From NCBI GenBank assembly GCA_946480445.1, contig CAMLJN010000002.1:124001-188000 (forward strand): a stretch of DNA of 64,000 nt. The letters are read 5' to 3'. The DNA is from an uncultured Buttiauxella sp. GTDB lineage: Bacteria; Pseudomonadota; Gammaproteobacteria; Enterobacterales; Enterobacteriaceae. Below the pieces are notes generated by a model. That model ran no database searches, was not told the DNA's origin, and worked only from the letters and a program-made list of their open reading frames with translations. Made by a program: the position numbers and the translations under genes. Positions 20,878 through 32,525 of this stretch are shown here, in pieces (positions within the stretch are counted from its first letter, which is position 1; each line of letters starts with the position of its first letter).

Positions 20878-21573
20878 ATGTTAGAAAACCTCAAACGTCA
20901 GGTGCTGGAAGCCAATCTGGCTTTACCGCAGCATAATCTGGTCACGCTGACCTGGGGTAATGTCAGCGCGGTCGATCGTCAACATGAAGTGCTGATCATC
21001 AAACCCTCTGGCGTTGAATACGGCACGATGACCGCGGAAGATATGGTGGTGGTCAGCCTGGCAACGGGAGAAGTCGTGGAAGGCAGCAAAAAACCCTCTT
21101 CTGACACGCCGACGCACCGCCTGCTGTATCAACGCTTCCCGCATATCGGCGGTATCGTCCACACGCATTCGCGCCATGCAACCATCTGGGCGCAGGCAGG
21201 CCAGTCCATTCCCGCGACCGGCACTACACACGCGGATTATTTCTACGGCCCCATTCCCTGCACGCGCAGAATGACCGACGACGAAATCAACGGCGACTAC
21301 GAATGGCAAACCGGCGAGGTCATCGTGAAAACCTTCGCGGAGCAAGGCCTGGATGCGGCACAAATGCCCGGCGTGCTGGTGCATTCCCACGGACCGTTCA
21401 CCTGGGGTAAAGACCCGCAGGATGCAGTGCACAACGCCATAGTGCTGGAAGAAGTGGCCTATATGGGGATATTTTGCCGTCAGCTCTCCCCGCACCTGCC
21501 TGCGATGCAGCCGACATTGCTCGACAAACATTACCTTCGCAAACACGGCGCTAAAGCCTATTACGGGCAATAG
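20878..21573 (+). CDS. araD: L-ribulose-5-phosphate 4-epimerase
   Basis: Epimerises L-ribulose 5-phosphate to D-xylulose 5-phosphate, which feeds the pentose phosphate pathway. Class II aldolase/AraD fold, 231 residues. Zinc ligands H95 and H97 (HTHSRH) and H171 (HSHGPF) and the catalytic D76 (SSDTPTH) are present. Last gene of araBAD; the ATG at 20878 has GGAG upstream. The terminator lies 32 bp past the stop and overlaps the polB promoter. Confidence 0.97.
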   Translation: MLENLKRQVLEANLALPQHNLVTLTWGNVSAVDRQHEVLIIKPSGVEYGTMTAEDMVVVSLATGEVVEGSKKPSSDTPTHRLLYQRFPHIGGIVHTHSRHATIWAQAGQSIPATGTTHADYFYGPIPCTRRMTDDEINGDYEWQTGEVIVKTFAEQGLDAAQMPGVLVHSHGPFTWGKDPQDAVHNAIVLEEVAYMGIFCRQLSPHLPAMQPTLLDKHYLRKHGAKAYYGQ

Positions 21574-21575
21574 CA

Positions 21576-21591
21576 CTGTATATAAAAGCAG
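21576..21591. promoter_or_regulatory. LexA box (SOS box) of polB
   Basis: CTGTATATAAAAGCAG fits CTGT-N8-ACAG with one mismatch. It begins 2 bp after the araD stop and lies upstream of the polB -10, as in E. coli polB (dinA), a LexA-controlled gene. Confidence 0.8.
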
Positions 21592-21604
21592 TAAAACAAG
21601 CAGG

Positions 21605-21635
21605 AGTGGTCTATACTAAGACCACTTTTTATTTT
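21605..21635 (+). terminator. araBAD terminator, with the polB -10 in its loop
   Basis: AGTGGTC (21605-21611) and GACCACT (21620-21626) form a perfect 7-bp stem followed by TTTTTATTTT. The 8-base loop TATACTAA contains the only good -10 hexamer (TATACT, 21612-21617) for polB, which starts 32 bp downstream. Terminator and promoter therefore share the same DNA. Confidence 0.82.
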
Positions 21636-21648
21636 CAGAGAAAGCAGC

Positions 21649-24009
21649 GTGTCGCAAGCTCGACAGGGGTTTCTGTTAACGCGCCACTGGCGAGATACCC
21701 CGCATGGTACCGAAGTCGATTTCTGGCTGGCTACGGATGATGGCCCGCTAAAAGTGTGCCTGCCACCTCAGGAATCCGTAGCGTTCATCCCGCAGGATCA
21801 GCAAGCTCAGGCGACACGTCTGCTGGCCAGCGAAAGCCAGTACCGGCTCACGCCGCTTGCTCTTAAGGATTTCCATCATCGGCCCGTGTGCGGGCTGTAT
21901 TGCCGCCAGCATCGCCAGCTTATGCGCCTTGAAAAACGCCTGCGCGACGGCGGCGTAACGGTTTATGAAGCGGATATTCGTCCTCCCGAACGTTTCCTGA
22001 TGGAGCGCTTTATCACCGCACCCGTCTGGTTCAGTGGCGAAGCACGCAACGGCCAGATAACCGAAGCACGGCTGAAACCCGCGCCCGACTATCGCCCGGC
22101 GCTGAAGTGGGTTTCGCTGGATATCGAAACCAACCGTCACGGCGAGCTTTACTGCATAGGTCTGGAAGGCTGCGGGCAGCGAATTGTCTATATGCTCGGC
22201 CCGGAAAACGGCGACTCATCGGCTGTGGATTTTACTCTTGAATACGTCGCCAGCCGCCCGCTGCTTATCGAGAAGCTGAACGCCTGGTTTGCGCAGCACG
22301 ATCCCGATGTGCTGATCGGCTGGAACGTGGTGCAGTTTGACCTGCGCGTGCTGCAAAAAATGGCGGACCGCTACCAGGTCCCGCTGCGCCTCGGGCGTGA
22401 GAACAGCCTGCTGGAGTGGCGCGAGCACGGTTTCAAGCCGGGCGTTTTCTTTGCTCAGGCAGCCGGACGCGTCATTATCGACGGCATCGAAGGGCTAAAA
22501 TCCGCATTCTGGAACTTCTCGTCGTTTTCCCTGGAAACGGTTTCTCAGGAGCTGCTCGGCGAAGGCAAGGCGATAGATAACCCCTGGGACAGGATGGATG
22601 AAATCAATCGGCGCTTCGCCGAGGACAAACCGGCGCTGGCAAAGTACAACCTTAAAGACTGCGAGCTGGTCACGAGGATATTCCATAAAACCGAGCTGAT
22701 GCCCTTCCTGCTGGAGCGGGCGACGGTAAACGGCCTCCCACTCGACAGACACGGCGGCTCCGTCGCCGCTTTTGGCCATCTTTATATTCCGCGTATGCAT
22801 CGTGCCGGTTACGTTGCCCCCAATCTGGGTGAAATCCCGCCTCAGGCAAGCCCCGGCGGGTACGTGATGGATTCCCGGCCCGGCCTTTACGACTCGGTGC
22901 TGGTGCTGGATTACAAAAGCCTGTATCCGTCGATCATTCGCACCTTTCTTATCGATCCCGTCGGCCTGGTCGAAGGTATGGCCAACCCGGAAGCAGAACA
23001 TTCAGTCGACGGTTTTCTTGGCGCTCATTTCTCCCGAACAAAACACTGTCTGCCGGAGATAGTCAGCCAGATATGGCACGGGCGCGATGAAGCCAAGCGT
23101 CACGGGAATAAGCCCCTCTCGCAGGCTCTGAAGATCATCATGAATGCCTTCTACGGCGTGCTGGGCACCAGCGCCTGCCGCTTTTTCGATCCGCGCCTGG
23201 CTTCGTCGATCACCATGCGGGGTCACCAGATCATGCTGCAAACCAGGGCGCTTATTGAAGAGCAGGGTTTTGACGTGATCTATGGCGATACCGATTCAAC
23301 CTTCGTATGGCTGAAAAAAGCCCATACGGAAGAAGAAGCTGCAAGCATCGGCCAGCGGCTGGTCACCCACGTTAATGAATGGTGGACCCGGCATCTGCGG
23401 GACACACAGCGGCTCACCAGCGCGCTGGAAATCGAATATGAAACCCACTTTTGCCGCTTCCTGATGCCCACTATTCGCGGTGCCATCGAAGGCAGCAAAA
23501 AACGTTACGCGGGCATGATTCAGGAAGGCGAGAAACAGCGCATGGTCTTCAAAGGGCTGGAGACAGTACGCACCGACTGGACGCCTCTTGCCCAGCAGTT
23601 CCAGCAAACGCTCTATCTGCGCGTGTTCCGCAAAGAGCCCTATCAGGATTATATTCGCGAGACGGTAGCCAGCCTGATGGCGGGCGAGCTTGACGACAGG
23701 CTCGTCTACCGTAAAAGACTGCGTCGGCCGCTGAGCGAGTATCAAAAAAATGTGCCGCCACATGTCCGGGCCGCGCGCCTTGCCGATGAACATAATCAGC
23801 GGCTGGGCCGCCCCGCACAGTACCAGAATCGCGGGACAATCAAATACGTGATGACATTAAACGGGCCGGAACCGGTGGACTATCAGCAATCGCCCCTCGA
23901 TTACGATCACTACCTCACGCGCCAGCTTCAGCCGGTAGCCGAAGGAATATTACCTTTCCTTGAGGACGATTTTGCTACACTGATGACAGGGCAATTAGGG
24001 CTATTTTGA
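21649..24009 (+). CDS. polB: DNA polymerase II
   Basis: Family B DNA polymerase with 3'-5' exonuclease, 786 residues (E. coli 783), induced in the SOS response and used for replication restart and lesion bypass. Exonuclease motif I has D158 and E160 (LDIE). Polymerase motif A is DYKSLYPS (D421), motif B includes the KIIMNAFYG region near 495-503, and motif C is YGDTDS with D547 and D549. The C-terminus TGQLGLF is the beta-clamp-binding tail. The start is GTG (21649), as in E. coli. Upstream lies the LexA box and the overlapping araBAD terminator. Confidence 0.97.
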   Translation: MSQARQGFLLTRHWRDTPHGTEVDFWLATDDGPLKVCLPPQESVAFIPQDQQAQATRLLASESQYRLTPLALKDFHHRPVCGLYCRQHRQLMRLEKRLRDGGVTVYEADIRPPERFLMERFITAPVWFSGEARNGQITEARLKPAPDYRPALKWVSLDIETNRHGELYCIGLEGCGQRIVYMLGPENGDSSAVDFTLEYVASRPLLIEKLNAWFAQHDPDVLIGWNVVQFDLRVLQKMADRYQVPLRLGRENSLLEWREHGFKPGVFFAQAAGRVIIDGIEGLKSAFWNFSSFSLETVSQELLGEGKAIDNPWDRMDEINRRFAEDKPALAKYNLKDCELVTRIFHKTELMPFLLERATVNGLPLDRHGGSVAAFGHLYIPRMHRAGYVAPNLGEIPPQASPGGYVMDSRPGLYDSVLVLDYKSLYPSIIRTFLIDPVGLVEGMANPEAEHSVDGFLGAHFSRTKHCLPEIVSQIWHGRDEAKRHGNKPLSQALKIIMNAFYGVLGTSACRFFDPRLASSITMRGHQIMLQTRALIEEQGFDVIYGDTDSTFVWLKKAHTEEEAASIGQRLVTHVNEWWTRHLRDTQRLTSALEIEYETHFCRFLMPTIRGAIEGSKKRYAGMIQEGEKQRMVFKGLETVRTDWTPLAQQFQQTLYLRVFRKEPYQDYIRETVASLMAGELDDRLVYRKRLRRPLSEYQKNVPPHVRAARLADEHNQRLGRPAQYQNRGTIKYVMTLNGPEPVDYQQSPLDYDHYLTRQLQPVAEGILPFLEDDFATLMTGQLGLF

Positions 24010-24152
24010 CGGTGACTAACTTGTTGCCTTCCAGTACCATAGCGCCCTCCTGAAACATCCATACATCTACTTTTGAACTTCCGCCGCTTTACCTGGCGGT
24101 CGTTATGCTATTGCCTGCAAATCTTAGTCATTGATAATAGAGCCGAAATCTT

Positions 24153-27059
24153 ATGCCTTTTACACTTGGTCAACGTTGGATCAGCGATACCGAAAGCGAA
24201 CTGGGACTGGGAACCGTGGTTGCATTAGACCCGCGGATGGTGACCCTGCTTTTCCCTGCCACCGGTGAAAATCGCCTGTATGCCAGAAATGACTCGCCTA
24301 TCACCCGCGTCATGTTTAATCCGGGCGATACCGTCACCAGCCATGAGGGCTGGCAACTCAAAGTTGATGAAGTTAAGGAAGAAAACGGCTTACTCGCCTA
24401 CATTGGCACCCGTCTGGATACCGAAGAAGCCGACACCCTGCTGCGCGAAGTTTTCCTCGACAGCAAATTAGTTTTCAGCAAGCCGCAGGACCGTTTGTTC
24501 GCCGGTCAAATTGACCGCATGGACCGTTTTGCCCTGCGCTACCGCTCCCGCGTTTATCAGAGCGAACAATCTCGCCAGCCGTGGAGCGGCCTGCGCGGCA
24601 TGCGCACCAGCCTGATCCCTCACCAGCTCAATATCGCCCACGACGTGGGCCGCCGCCATGCGCCTCGCGTTCTGCTGGCTGACGAAGTTGGCCTTGGGAA
24701 AACCATCGAAGCCGGGATGATCCTGCACCAGCAGCTGCTGGCAGGCAGCGCCGAGCGCGTGCTGATCGTCGTGCCGGAAACGCTCCAGCACCAGTGGCTG
24801 GTTGAAATGCTGCGCCGCTTTAACCTGCGTTTTGCGCTGTTCGATGACGAACGCTACGCCGAAGCCCAGCACGACAGCGATAATCCTTTTGAAACCGAAC
24901 AGCTGGTTATCTGCTCCCTCGACTTTGTTCGCCGCAGCAAACAGCGCCTCGAGCACCTGTGCGACGCCGAGTGGGATTTAATGGTTGTGGATGAAGCGCA
25001 CCATCTGGTCTGGAGCGAAGACGCGCCGAGCCGTGAATACCAGGCGATTGAACAGCTTGCCGAGCGAGTACCGGGCGTGCTGCTGCTGACCGCCACCCCT
25101 GAACAGCTGGGGATGGAAAGCCATTTCGCCCGTCTGCGCCTGCTGGATCCAAGCCGCTTCCACGATTTCGCGCAGTTTGTCGAAGAGCAGCAGAATTACC
25201 GTCCCGTTGCCGATGCCGTTGCGCTGCTGCTGGCGGGCAACCCTCTGACCAACGATCAGTTGAACGCCTTAAGCGATCTTATCGGCGAGCAGGATATTGA
25301 GCCGCTGCTGCAAACCGCCAACAGCGATCGTGAAGGCAGCGATGCCGCACGTCAGGAACTGATCGCCATGCTGATGGACCGTCACGGCACCAGCCGCGTC
25401 CTGTTCCGTAACACCCGTAATGGCGTAAAAGGCTTCCCTAAACGCGAGCTGCACACCATACGTCTGCCGCTGCCAACCCAGTATCAGACGGCGATCAAAG
25501 TCTCCGGCATTATGAGCGCACGTAAGTCGGTGGAAGACCGCGCCCGCGATATGCTCTACCCGGAGCAGATTTATCAGGAATTTGAAGGCGACAGCGGCAC
25601 CTGGTGGAACTTCGACCCGCGCGTTGAATGGCTGATGGGCTACCTGACCAGCCACCGCTCTCAGAAGGTGCTGGTGATTTGTGCCAAGGCCGCCACCGCA
25701 CTACAGCTGGAGCAGGTGCTGCGCGAACGCGAGGGCATCCGTGCCGCCGTCTTCCACGAGGACATGTCCATTATCGAACGCGACCGCGCGGCGGCCTGGT
25801 TTGCGGAAGAAGATACCGGCGCGCAGGTGCTGCTGTGCTCTGAGATCGGTTCTGAAGGCCGTAACTTCCAGTTTGCAAGCAACCTGGTGATGTTCGACCT
25901 GCCGTTTAACCCGGACCTGCTGGAGCAGCGTATTGGCCGTCTGGATCGTATCGGCCAGGCGCACGATATTCAGATCCACGTACCGTTCCTGGAAAAAACG
26001 GCCCAGTCCGTGCTGGTACAGTGGTATCACGAAGGTCTGGACGCCTTCGAGCACACCTGCCCGACGGGCCGGGCAATTTATGACAGCGTATATACCCAGC
26101 TGATCGAATATCTGGCCGCGCCGGAAAACACCGACGGCTTTGAGGCTTTAATCAAGCGATGCCGTGAACAGCATGATGAGCTGAAGCTGCAGCTTGAGCA
26201 GGGCCGCGACCGCCTGCTGGAAATTCACTCCAACGGCGGTGAAAAGTCGCAGGCGCTGGCGGAGGCGATTGCCGATCAGGATAACGACACCGGTCTGGTG
26301 AACTTTGCGATGAACCTGTTCGATATCGTCGGCATTAATCAGGACGATCGCGGCGACAACATGGTGGTGCTGACGCCGTCCGATCATATGCTGGTGCCGG
26401 ACTTCCCGGGCCTGCCGGAAGATGGCTGCACCATCACCTTTGAGCGTGATATCGCCCTGTCGCGTGAAGATGCGCAGTTCGTGACCTGGGAGCATCCGAT
26501 CATTCGCAACGGGTTGGATCTGATTCTTTCCGGCGACACCGGCAGCTGCGCGCTGTCTTTGCTGAAAAACAAGGCGCTACCGGTCGGCACACTGCTGCTG
26601 GAACTGGTGTACGTTGTTGAGGCAAAAGCGCCGAAACAGCTGCAGCTCAACCGCTTCCTGCCGCCAACCCCGGTACGTATGCTGGTCGATAAAAACGGCA
26701 CCAACCTGGCAGCGCAGGTCGAGTTCGAAAGCTTCAACCGTCAGCTAAGCGCGGTTAACCGCCACACCGGCAGCAAACTGGTCAATGCCGTGCAGTCTGA
26801 TGTGCATGCTATTTTGCAGCTTGCCGAAGAGAAAGTTGAAGAGGCCGCACAGGCGCTGATTAAAGCTGCCCGCGAAGAAGCTGATGAAAAACTCAGCTCG
26901 GAACTCTCCCGTCTCGAAGCGCTGAAATCCGTCAACCCGAATATTCGTGATGACGAGCTGGAAGCCATCGAAACTAACCGCCTGCAGGTGCTGGAAAGCC
27001 TGTCGCAGGCGAACTGGCGCCTGGACGCGCTGCGCCTGATTGTGGTGACGCACCAGTAA
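24153..27059 (+). CDS. rapA: RNA polymerase recycling ATPase RapA (HepA)
   Basis: Swi2/Snf2-family ATPase of 968 residues that binds core RNA polymerase and recycles stalled complexes. Two N-terminal Tudor-like domains are followed by Walker A GLGKT (180-184), DEAH (280-283) and the helicase C-lobe motif [12 protein letters not shown] near 600. Length is identical to E. coli. The 143 bp after polB contain no other gene. The stop codon overlaps the rluA ATG by one base (TAATG). Confidence 0.97.
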   Translation: MPFTLGQRWISDTESELGLGTVVALDPRMVTLLFPATGENRLYARNDSPITRVMFNPGDTVTSHEGWQLKVDEVKEENGLLAYIGTRLDTEEADTLLREVFLDSKLVFSKPQDRLFAGQIDRMDRFALRYRSRVYQSEQSRQPWSGLRGMRTSLIPHQLNIAHDVGRRHAPRVLLADEVGLGKTIEAGMILHQQLLAGSAERVLIVVPETLQHQWLVEMLRRFNLRFALFDDERYAEAQHDSDNPFETEQLVICSLDFVRRSKQRLEHLCDAEWDLMVVDEAHHLVWSEDAPSREYQAIEQLAERVPGVLLLTATPEQLGMESHFARLRLLDPSRFHDFAQFVEEQQNYRPVADAVALLLAGNPLTNDQLNALSDLIGEQDIEPLLQTANSDREGSDAARQELIAMLMDRHGTSRVLFRNTRNGVKGFPKRELHTIRLPLPTQYQTAIKVSGIMSARKSVEDRARDMLYPEQIYQEFEGDSGTWWNFDPRVEWLMGYLTSHRSQKVLVICAKAATALQLEQVLREREGIRAAVFHEDMSIIERDRAAAWFAEEDTGAQVLLCSEIGSEGRNFQFASNLVMFDLPFNPDLLEQRIGRLDRIGQAHDIQIHVPFLEKTAQSVLVQWYHEGLDAFEHTCPTGRAIYDSVYTQLIEYLAAPENTDGFEALIKRCREQHDELKLQLEQGRDRLLEIHSNGGEKSQALAEAIADQDNDTGLVNFAMNLFDIVGINQDDRGDNMVVLTPSDHMLVPDFPGLPEDGCTITFERDIALSREDAQFVTWEHPIIRNGLDLILSGDTGSCALSLLKNKALPVGTLLLELVYVVEAKAPKQLQLNRFLPPTPVRMLVDKNGTNLAAQVEFESFNRQLSAVNRHTGSKLVNAVQSDVHAILQLAEEKVEEAAQALIKAAREEADEKLSSELSRLEALKSVNPNIRDDELEAIETNRLQVLESLSQANWRLDALRLIVVTHQ

Positions 27060-27718
27060 TGATTATGGAACCCTATAACCCGCCAATGGACCCCTGGCTG
27101 GTCATTCTGTATCAGGACGAGCACATCATGGTGGTCAACAAGCCTTCGGGCCTGTTGTCCGTGCCGGGCCGTCTTGATGAACATAAAGACAGCGTAATGA
27201 CGCGCATCCAGCGCGACTTTCCGCAGGCAGAATCGGTGCATCGTCTGGATATGGCCACCAGCGGCGTGATTGCGGTGGCGTTGACCAAAGCTGCCGAGCG
27301 CGAACTAAAGCGCCAGTTCCGTGAACGTGAGCCGAAGAAGCAGTATGTGGCGCGGGTATGGGGTCATCCACAGCCGGAAGAAGGCCTGGTGGATTTACCG
27401 CTGATTTGCGACTGGCCCAACAGGCCAAAGCAGAAAGTGTGTTATGAAACCGGGAAGGCGGCGCAGACCGAGTATCAGGTTCTGGATTATGCGGCGGATA
27501 ATACCGCCCGCATTCTTCTCAAGCCGATTACCGGGCGCTCCCATCAGCTACGTGTGCATATGCAGGCGCTGGGGCATCCCATTCTGGGCGACCGCTTTTA
27601 TGCGACCCCGGAAGCGCAGGCCCTGGCTCCACGGCTACAGCTGCATGCCGAAATGCTGACCATCACGCACCCGGCCTACGGCACGCCGATGACGTTTCGC
27701 GCTCCGGCTGATTTCTGA
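27059..27718 (+). CDS. rluA: Dual-specificity rRNA/tRNA pseudouridine synthase RluA
   Basis: Makes pseudouridine 746 in 23S rRNA and 32 in several tRNAs. 219 residues as in E. coli, with catalytic D64 in HRLDMATSG, the ARVWGHP strand and the RSHQLRVHM motif. The ATG overlaps the rapA stop codon, so translation is coupled. Terminator hairpins follow. Confidence 0.96.
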   Translation: MIMEPYNPPMDPWLVILYQDEHIMVVNKPSGLLSVPGRLDEHKDSVMTRIQRDFPQAESVHRLDMATSGVIAVALTKAAERELKRQFREREPKKQYVARVWGHPQPEEGLVDLPLICDWPNRPKQKVCYETGKAAQTEYQVLDYAADNTARILLKPITGRSHQLRVHMQALGHPILGDRFYATPEAQALAPRLQLHAEMLTITHPAYGTPMTFRAPADF

Positions 27719-27720
27719 AC

Positions 27721-27752
27721 CTGCGAGGCCTCAGACAAATGAGATCTCGCAG
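27721..27752 (+). other. Inverted repeat just after rluA
   Basis: CTGCGAG (27721-27727) and CTCGCAG (27746-27752) form a 7-bp stem, with an inner CTCA/TGAG stem. There is no U tract, so this is probably an mRNA 3' stem rather than a terminator. Confidence 0.5.
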
Positions 27753-27780
27753 GTTGATACACTGAAATTAGCAGCAATCT

Positions 27781-27806
27781 AAGCCTCCCCTTTGGGAGGC
27801 TTTTTA
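27781..27806 (+). terminator. Terminator between rluA and djlA
   Basis: AAGCCTCCC (27781-27789) and GGGAGGCTT (27794-27802) enclose CTTT and are followed by T residues. It lies between convergent genes and is strongest in the rluA direction; it may also serve djlA. Confidence 0.85.
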
Positions 27807-28619
27807 CTATTTGAATCCTTTCGCCGTTTTAATCAGATCGTAGGCTTTCTGAATTTCCTGCGCTTTTTGCTTCGCCATCTGCATCATCTCCGGTGGTAAG
27901 CCCTTGGCTACCAGCTTATCGGGGTGATGCTCGCTCATCAGCTTGCGGTAGGCTCGTTTGATGACGGTTGCCTCATCGGTGCTCTTCACGCCAAGCACAT
28001 TGCAGGCGTCTTCAAGCGTAGGGCCACGCTGTTGCTGCTGGAACCCACCGCCCTGCGACTGGCTGTAGCCACCTCCGAACTGCTGGCCCCCCTCCATCAT
28101 GCGCAGGAACTGATCGAACTGGAGGCGAGAAATGCCCAGCTCTTCGGCGATCACGTACAGCACCTGACGCTCGTTGGGATGCAGCGAGCCGTCGGCAAAA
28201 GCCGCCTGAATCTGGATTTCCAGAAACATCCTGATCAGATCGAAGCGGCCAAAACAGACGCTGCGCAGCTGGCGCATCTTCTCGCGCAGCGGGTAGTTGT
28301 TTTCTTTACCGATTCGGAAGGCCCGCTGGGCTGCACCACGCGCATCACCGTGCAGCTGCATTCTGTCCATCAGCAGGGAGGCTATCTGAATATCAGCCTC
28401 GGTAACCCGTCCTTTCGATTTGGTAAGATGTCCCATCACTTCAAAGGTGGTGCTAAAAAACAGCGACTGACGCTGCTGCTGGTTAGAAAACCAGGCGCTA
28501 CGACGGCTACGAACCTTGTCGATCGAATGGCCGATCAGCAGCCCCAACACCACGCCCCAGAAGCCACCGCCCATCATAAGTGCTACTGCGACACCGAGTA
28601 CTTTTCCCCAATACTGCAT
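27807..28619 (-). CDS. djlA: Membrane-anchored co-chaperone DjlA
   Basis: 270 residues: an N-terminal membrane segment rich in glycines (about 6-30, the transmembrane dimerisation domain), a TerB-like helical domain (about 50-170), a glycine/glutamine linker (about 177-198) and a C-terminal J domain with HPD at 232-234 that stimulates DnaK ATPase. In E. coli it is linked to induction of capsule synthesis through Rcs. Divergent from lptD. Confidence 0.96.
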   Translation of the reverse strand: MQYWGKVLGVAVALMMGGGFWGVVLGLLIGHSIDKVRSRRSAWFSNQQQRQSLFFSTTFEVMGHLTKSKGRVTEADIQIASLLMDRMQLHGDARGAAQRAFRIGKENNYPLREKMRQLRSVCFGRFDLIRMFLEIQIQAAFADGSLHPNERQVLYVIAEELGISRLQFDQFLRMMEGGQQFGGGYSQSQGGGFQQQQRGPTLEDACNVLGVKSTDEATVIKRAYRKLMSEHHPDKLVAKGLPPEMMQMAKQKAQEIQKAYDLIKTAKGFK

Positions 28620-28802
28620 ATACTCCCCAAATCGTCATGCTGTCGGCTAGAATTTGCTTTATCATACCCGTCATTGACAGCGGTGCCTAACGGCAGACTG
28701 CTGAACGGGCAGGATTAACACTAGCGCTGTGGTGATGAGTAAGTTAGTCTCTGACCGTTTGCCGACGCCAAGCCATTGATGATGGAACAACGAATAACAC
28801 GT

Positions 28803-31178
28803 ATGAAAAAACGTATTCCCACCTTGCTGGCCACCCTGATTGGCTCAGCGCTTTATAGCCAACAAGGTCTGGCTGCCGATCTTGCCTCGCAGTGTATGCT
28901 TGGCGTGCCCAGCTATAACCGCCCCTTGATCGAAGGCGACACCAATAACCTGCCGGTTACGATTAATGCTGACCACGCGAAAGGTGATTATCCTGACAAC
29001 GCGGTCTTTACCGGCAACGTGGATATCCAGCAGGGCAATAGCCGCCTGCAGTCTGACGAAGTCCAGCTGCACCAGAAGCAGGTTGACGGGCAGCCCGATC
29101 CCGTGCGAACCGTCGACGCCCTCGGTAATGTGCACTACGACGACAATCAGGTCATCCTGAAAGGTCCTAAAGCGTGGTCAAACCTGAATACCAAGGATAC
29201 CAACGTCTGGAAAGGTGATTACCAGATGGTGGGTCGCCAGGGCCGCGGCACCGCCGATCTGATGAAACAGCGCGGCAATAATCGCTACACCATTCTTGAT
29301 AACGGTACCTTCACCTCCTGCCTGCCGGGATCGAATACCTGGAGCGTCGTCGGCAGCGAAGTGATTCAGGACCGTGAAGAACAGGTAGCGGAGATCTGGA
29401 ACGCCCGCTTTAAGCTTGGCCCGGTGCCGGTCTTCTACAGCCCTTATTTACAGCTGCCGATCGGCGATAAACGCCGTTCCGGTTTCCTGATCCCAAATGC
29501 GAAGTACAGCACGAATAACGGCGTAGAATTTACCCTGCCGTATTACTGGAATATCGCGCCAAACTTCGATGCCACCATCACGCCGCACTATATGGAAAAA
29601 CGCGGCACACAGTGGCAGAACGAATTCCGCTATTTAACCGTGGCGGGTACGGGTCTGATGGAGTTTGACTACCTGGGTTCGGATAACGAATACAAAAATG
29701 AATCGGGCGTAAATCCTGATGACAGCGCCCACCGCTGGCTATTCTACTGGCGTCACAGCGGCGTAATGGACCAGGTGTGGCGTTTTAACGTCGACTACAC
29801 CAAAGTCAGCGACGAAAAATACTTCAACGACTTTACCTCGCAGTACGGCTCCAGCACCGACGGCTACGCTACGCAAAAATTCAGCGTCGGCTATGCGGTT
29901 GAGAATTTTGACGCCACGCTTGCGACCAAACAGTTCCAGGTGTTCGACTCCCAGCGTACACGTAACTCCTATCGCGCAGAGCCGCAGCTGGACGTGAACT
30001 TCTATCAGAACGATGTCGGTCCATTCGACACGCGGATCTATGGCCAGGCCGTTCATTTTACTAACGTTAATGAAAACCTGCCGGAAGCGACACGTCTGCA
30101 CATCGAGCCGGTGATCAGCCTGCCGCTTTCTAACGGCTGGGCAAGCCTGAATACCGAAGCCAAGGTCATGGCAACGCACTATCAGCAGGACAACCTGGAT
30201 GAATACCGTGCGTACGTCAAAAACAACGCCAACAGCCTTGCCGCAGCGAACAGACTGGACGAAACGGTTAACCGTACCCTGCCGCAGTTCAAAGTGGACG
30301 GTAAGCTGATCTTTGACCGTGATATGGACTCTGCGGCGGGCTGGACGCAAACGCTGGAACCGCGCGCGCAATATCTTTATGTCCCGTATAAAGATCAAAG
30401 CAACATCAATAACTATGACTCGTCCCTGCTGCAATCAGACTATACAGGTCTGTTCCGCGACAGGACCTATGGCGGTCTGGACCGTATTGCTTCTGCAAAC
30501 CAGGTCACTACAGGTTTAACCTCACGCGTTTATGATGATGCGTCTATTGAACGTTTTAACGTTTCTGCGGGTCAAATCTACTACTTCACCGAGTCGCGTA
30601 CCGGTGACGATAATATTATTTGGGAGAAGGACAAGCAGACGGGTTCTGTTGTCTGGGCTGGCGACACCTACTGGCGAGTAAGCGACCGCTGGAGCCTGCG
30701 CGGTGGCCTGCAGTACGATGCGCGTCTTGCCAACGTGTCAACCGGTAATGGCGTGGTGGAATATCGTCGCGATGCAGACCGTCTGGTACAGCTGAATTAT
30801 CGCTATGCCAGCCCGGAATATATCCAGGCGACGCTGCCAAGCTTTGCCACGGCAAGCCAGTACAAAGAAGGGATCTCTCAGGTTGGTATGGCGGCCAGCT
30901 GGCCGATTGTCGATCGCTGGTCGGTGGTCGGTGCGTATTACTACGACACCAACGCCAAACAGGCGGCAGACTCCATGCTTGCTGTGCAGTACAGCTCATG
31001 CTGTTACGCGATTCGTGTGGGTTACGAACGTAAAATCAACGGCTGGGAAAAAAATCAAAGCAAATACGACAACGTATTCGGCTTTAACATCGAGTTACGC
31101 GGCCTGAGTTCAAACTACGGTCTGGGCACACAGCAGATGTTGCGCTCCAACATTCTGCCGTATCAAAGCTCGATGTAA
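28803..31178 (+). CDS. lptD: LPS-assembly outer-membrane protein LptD
   Basis: Beta-barrel that with LptE inserts lipopolysaccharide into the outer leaflet. 791 residues (E. coli 784). A signal peptide [20 protein letters not shown] through AAD is followed by the periplasmic LptA-like jellyroll domain (about 45-200), then the barrel. The structural cysteines are present: C31 near the N-terminus, one in FTSCLPG, and an adjacent pair in [13 protein letters not shown] chose the ATG at 28803, matching E. coli, over in-frame ATGs up to nine codons upstream. Extracellular loops differ most, including an insertion of about ten residues around [14 protein letters not shown]. First gene of lptD-surA-pdxA-rsmA-apaGH. 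Confidence 0.96.
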   Translation: MKKRIPTLLATLIGSALYSQQGLAADLASQCMLGVPSYNRPLIEGDTNNLPVTINADHAKGDYPDNAVFTGNVDIQQGNSRLQSDEVQLHQKQVDGQPDPVRTVDALGNVHYDDNQVILKGPKAWSNLNTKDTNVWKGDYQMVGRQGRGTADLMKQRGNNRYTILDNGTFTSCLPGSNTWSVVGSEVIQDREEQVAEIWNARFKLGPVPVFYSPYLQLPIGDKRRSGFLIPNAKYSTNNGVEFTLPYYWNIAPNFDATITPHYMEKRGTQWQNEFRYLTVAGTGLMEFDYLGSDNEYKNESGVNPDDSAHRWLFYWRHSGVMDQVWRFNVDYTKVSDEKYFNDFTSQYGSSTDGYATQKFSVGYAVENFDATLATKQFQVFDSQRTRNSYRAEPQLDVNFYQNDVGPFDTRIYGQAVHFTNVNENLPEATRLHIEPVISLPLSNGWASLNTEAKVMATHYQQDNLDEYRAYVKNNANSLAAANRLDETVNRTLPQFKVDGKLIFDRDMDSAAGWTQTLEPRAQYLYVPYKDQSNINNYDSSLLQSDYTGLFRDRTYGGLDRIASANQVTTGLTSRVYDDASIERFNVSAGQIYYFTESRTGDDNIIWEKDKQTGSVVWAGDTYWRVSDRWSLRGGLQYDARLANVSTGNGVVEYRRDADRLVQLNYRYASPEYIQATLPSFATASQYKEGISQVGMAASWPIVDRWSVVGAYYYDTNAKQAADSMLAVQYSSCCYAIRVGYERKINGWEKNQSKYDNVFGFNIELRGLSSNYGLGTQQMLRSNILPYQSSM

Positions 31179-31232
31179 TTCACTTTGACTTAAAAACGTA
31201 ATCCGCTTTGCGGCTAAGTAAATGGAAAAAGT

Positions 31233-32525
31233 ATGAAGAACTGGAGAACGCTGCTTCTTGGTATCGCCCTGGCGGCGAATACCGCCCTCGCGGCGCCACA
31301 AGTAGTCGACAAAGTAGCAGCCGTAGTGAACAACGGCGTAGTCCTGGAAAGCGACGTCGATGGCCTGATGCAATCGGTGAAACTTAATGCTCAGCAGGCG
31401 GGCCAGCAGTTGCCGGATGACGGTACGCTGCGCCACCAGATTCTGGAACGTCTGATCATGGACCAAATCGTCCTGCAGATGGGCCAGAAAATGGGCGTGA
31501 AAATCACCGACGATCAGCTTGATAAAGCCATTGCGGATATCGCGGCGCAAAACAAGATGAGCATGGATCAGATGCGTAGCCGTCTGGCCTACGACGGCAT
31601 CAATTTCAACACTTACCGTTCTCAGATCCGCAAAGAGATGACCATTTCGGAAGTGCGTAATAACGAGGTGCGCCGTCGCGTCACCATTCTGCCACAGGAA
31701 GTGGATGCGCTTGCGCAGCAGGTGGGTAATCAAAACGACAGCAGCACCGAGCTTAACCTCAGCCATATCCTGATCCCGCTGCCGGAAAACCCTACGTCCG
31801 CTCAGGCTGACGAAGCGGAAAAACAGGCGCGCGATATTGTGGCTCAGGCGCAGAACGGGGCAGACTTCGGCAAGCTGGCGATCACCTACTCCGCCGATCA
31901 GCAGGCGCTGAAAGGCGGCCAGATGGGTTGGGGTCGCATTCAGGAGCTGCCGTCTATCTTTGCGCAGGCGCTCTCCACCGCGAAAAAGGGCCAGATCGTC
32001 GGGCCAATCCGTTCCGGCGTGGGCTTCCATATTCTGAAAGTGAACGACCTTCGCGGCCAGAGCCAGAACATCTCGGTGACCGAAGTTCATGCGCGCCATA
32101 TTCTGCTTAAGCCGTCGCCGATCATGACCGACGATCAGGCTCGCGTGAAGCTCGAGCAAATTGCTGCGGACATTAAGAGTGGCAAAACGACGTTTGATAA
32201 AGCGGCGAAAGCGTTCTCTGACGATCCTGGCTCTGCAAACCAGGGCGGCGATCTGGGCTGGGCTTCCCCGGACATTTACGATCCTGCCTTCCGCGATGCG
32301 ATCATGAAGCTGAACAAAGGCCAGACCAGCACGCCGGTTCACTCCTCTTTCGGCTGGCATCTCATCGAGCTGCTGGATACCCGCAAGGTGGATAAAACCG
32401 ACGCGGCGCAGAAAGACCGTGCCTACCGTATGCTGTTCAACCGTAAGTTCTCCGAAGAAGCGCAGACCTGGATGCAGGAACAGCGCGCCGGCGCTTACGT
32501 GAAGATCATCGGCAGCAATGGCTAA
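31233..32525 (+). CDS. surA: Periplasmic chaperone and peptidyl-prolyl isomerase SurA
   Basis: Escorts outer-membrane proteins, including LptD, to the Bam complex. 430 residues. Signal peptide through LALAAPQ (about residue 20), N-terminal chaperone domain, two parvulin domains (about 172-272 beginning [12 protein letters not shown], and about 283-382 beginning [14 protein letters not shown]), and a C-terminal helix. The last 8 bp overlap the pdxA start. Confidence 0.97.
   Translation: MKNWRTLLLGIALAANTALAAPQVVDKVAAVVNNGVVLESDVDGLMQSVKLNAQQAGQQLPDDGTLRHQILERLIMDQIVLQMGQKMGVKITDDQLDKAIADIAAQNKMSMDQMRSRLAYDGINFNTYRSQIRKEMTISEVRNNEVRRRVTILPQEVDALAQQVGNQNDSSTELNLSHILIPLPENPTSAQADEAEKQARDIVAQAQNGADFGKLAITYSADQQALKGGQMGWGRIQELPSIFAQALSTAKKGQIVGPIRSGVGFHILKVNDLRGQSQNISVTEVHARHILLKPSPIMTDDQARVKLEQIAADIKSGKTTFDKAAKAFSDDPGSANQGGDLGWASPDIYDPAFRDAIMKLNKGQTSTPVHSSFGWHLIELLDTRKVDKTDAAQKDRAYRMLFNRKFSEEAQTWMQEQRAGAYVKIIGSNG

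Noticed and set aside
24010-24152. Promoter or small gene between polB and rapA
   Set aside because: A CCGC/GCGG stem and a TATGCT hexamer are visible, but spacing to a -35 is wrong and no frame has a ribosome-binding site.
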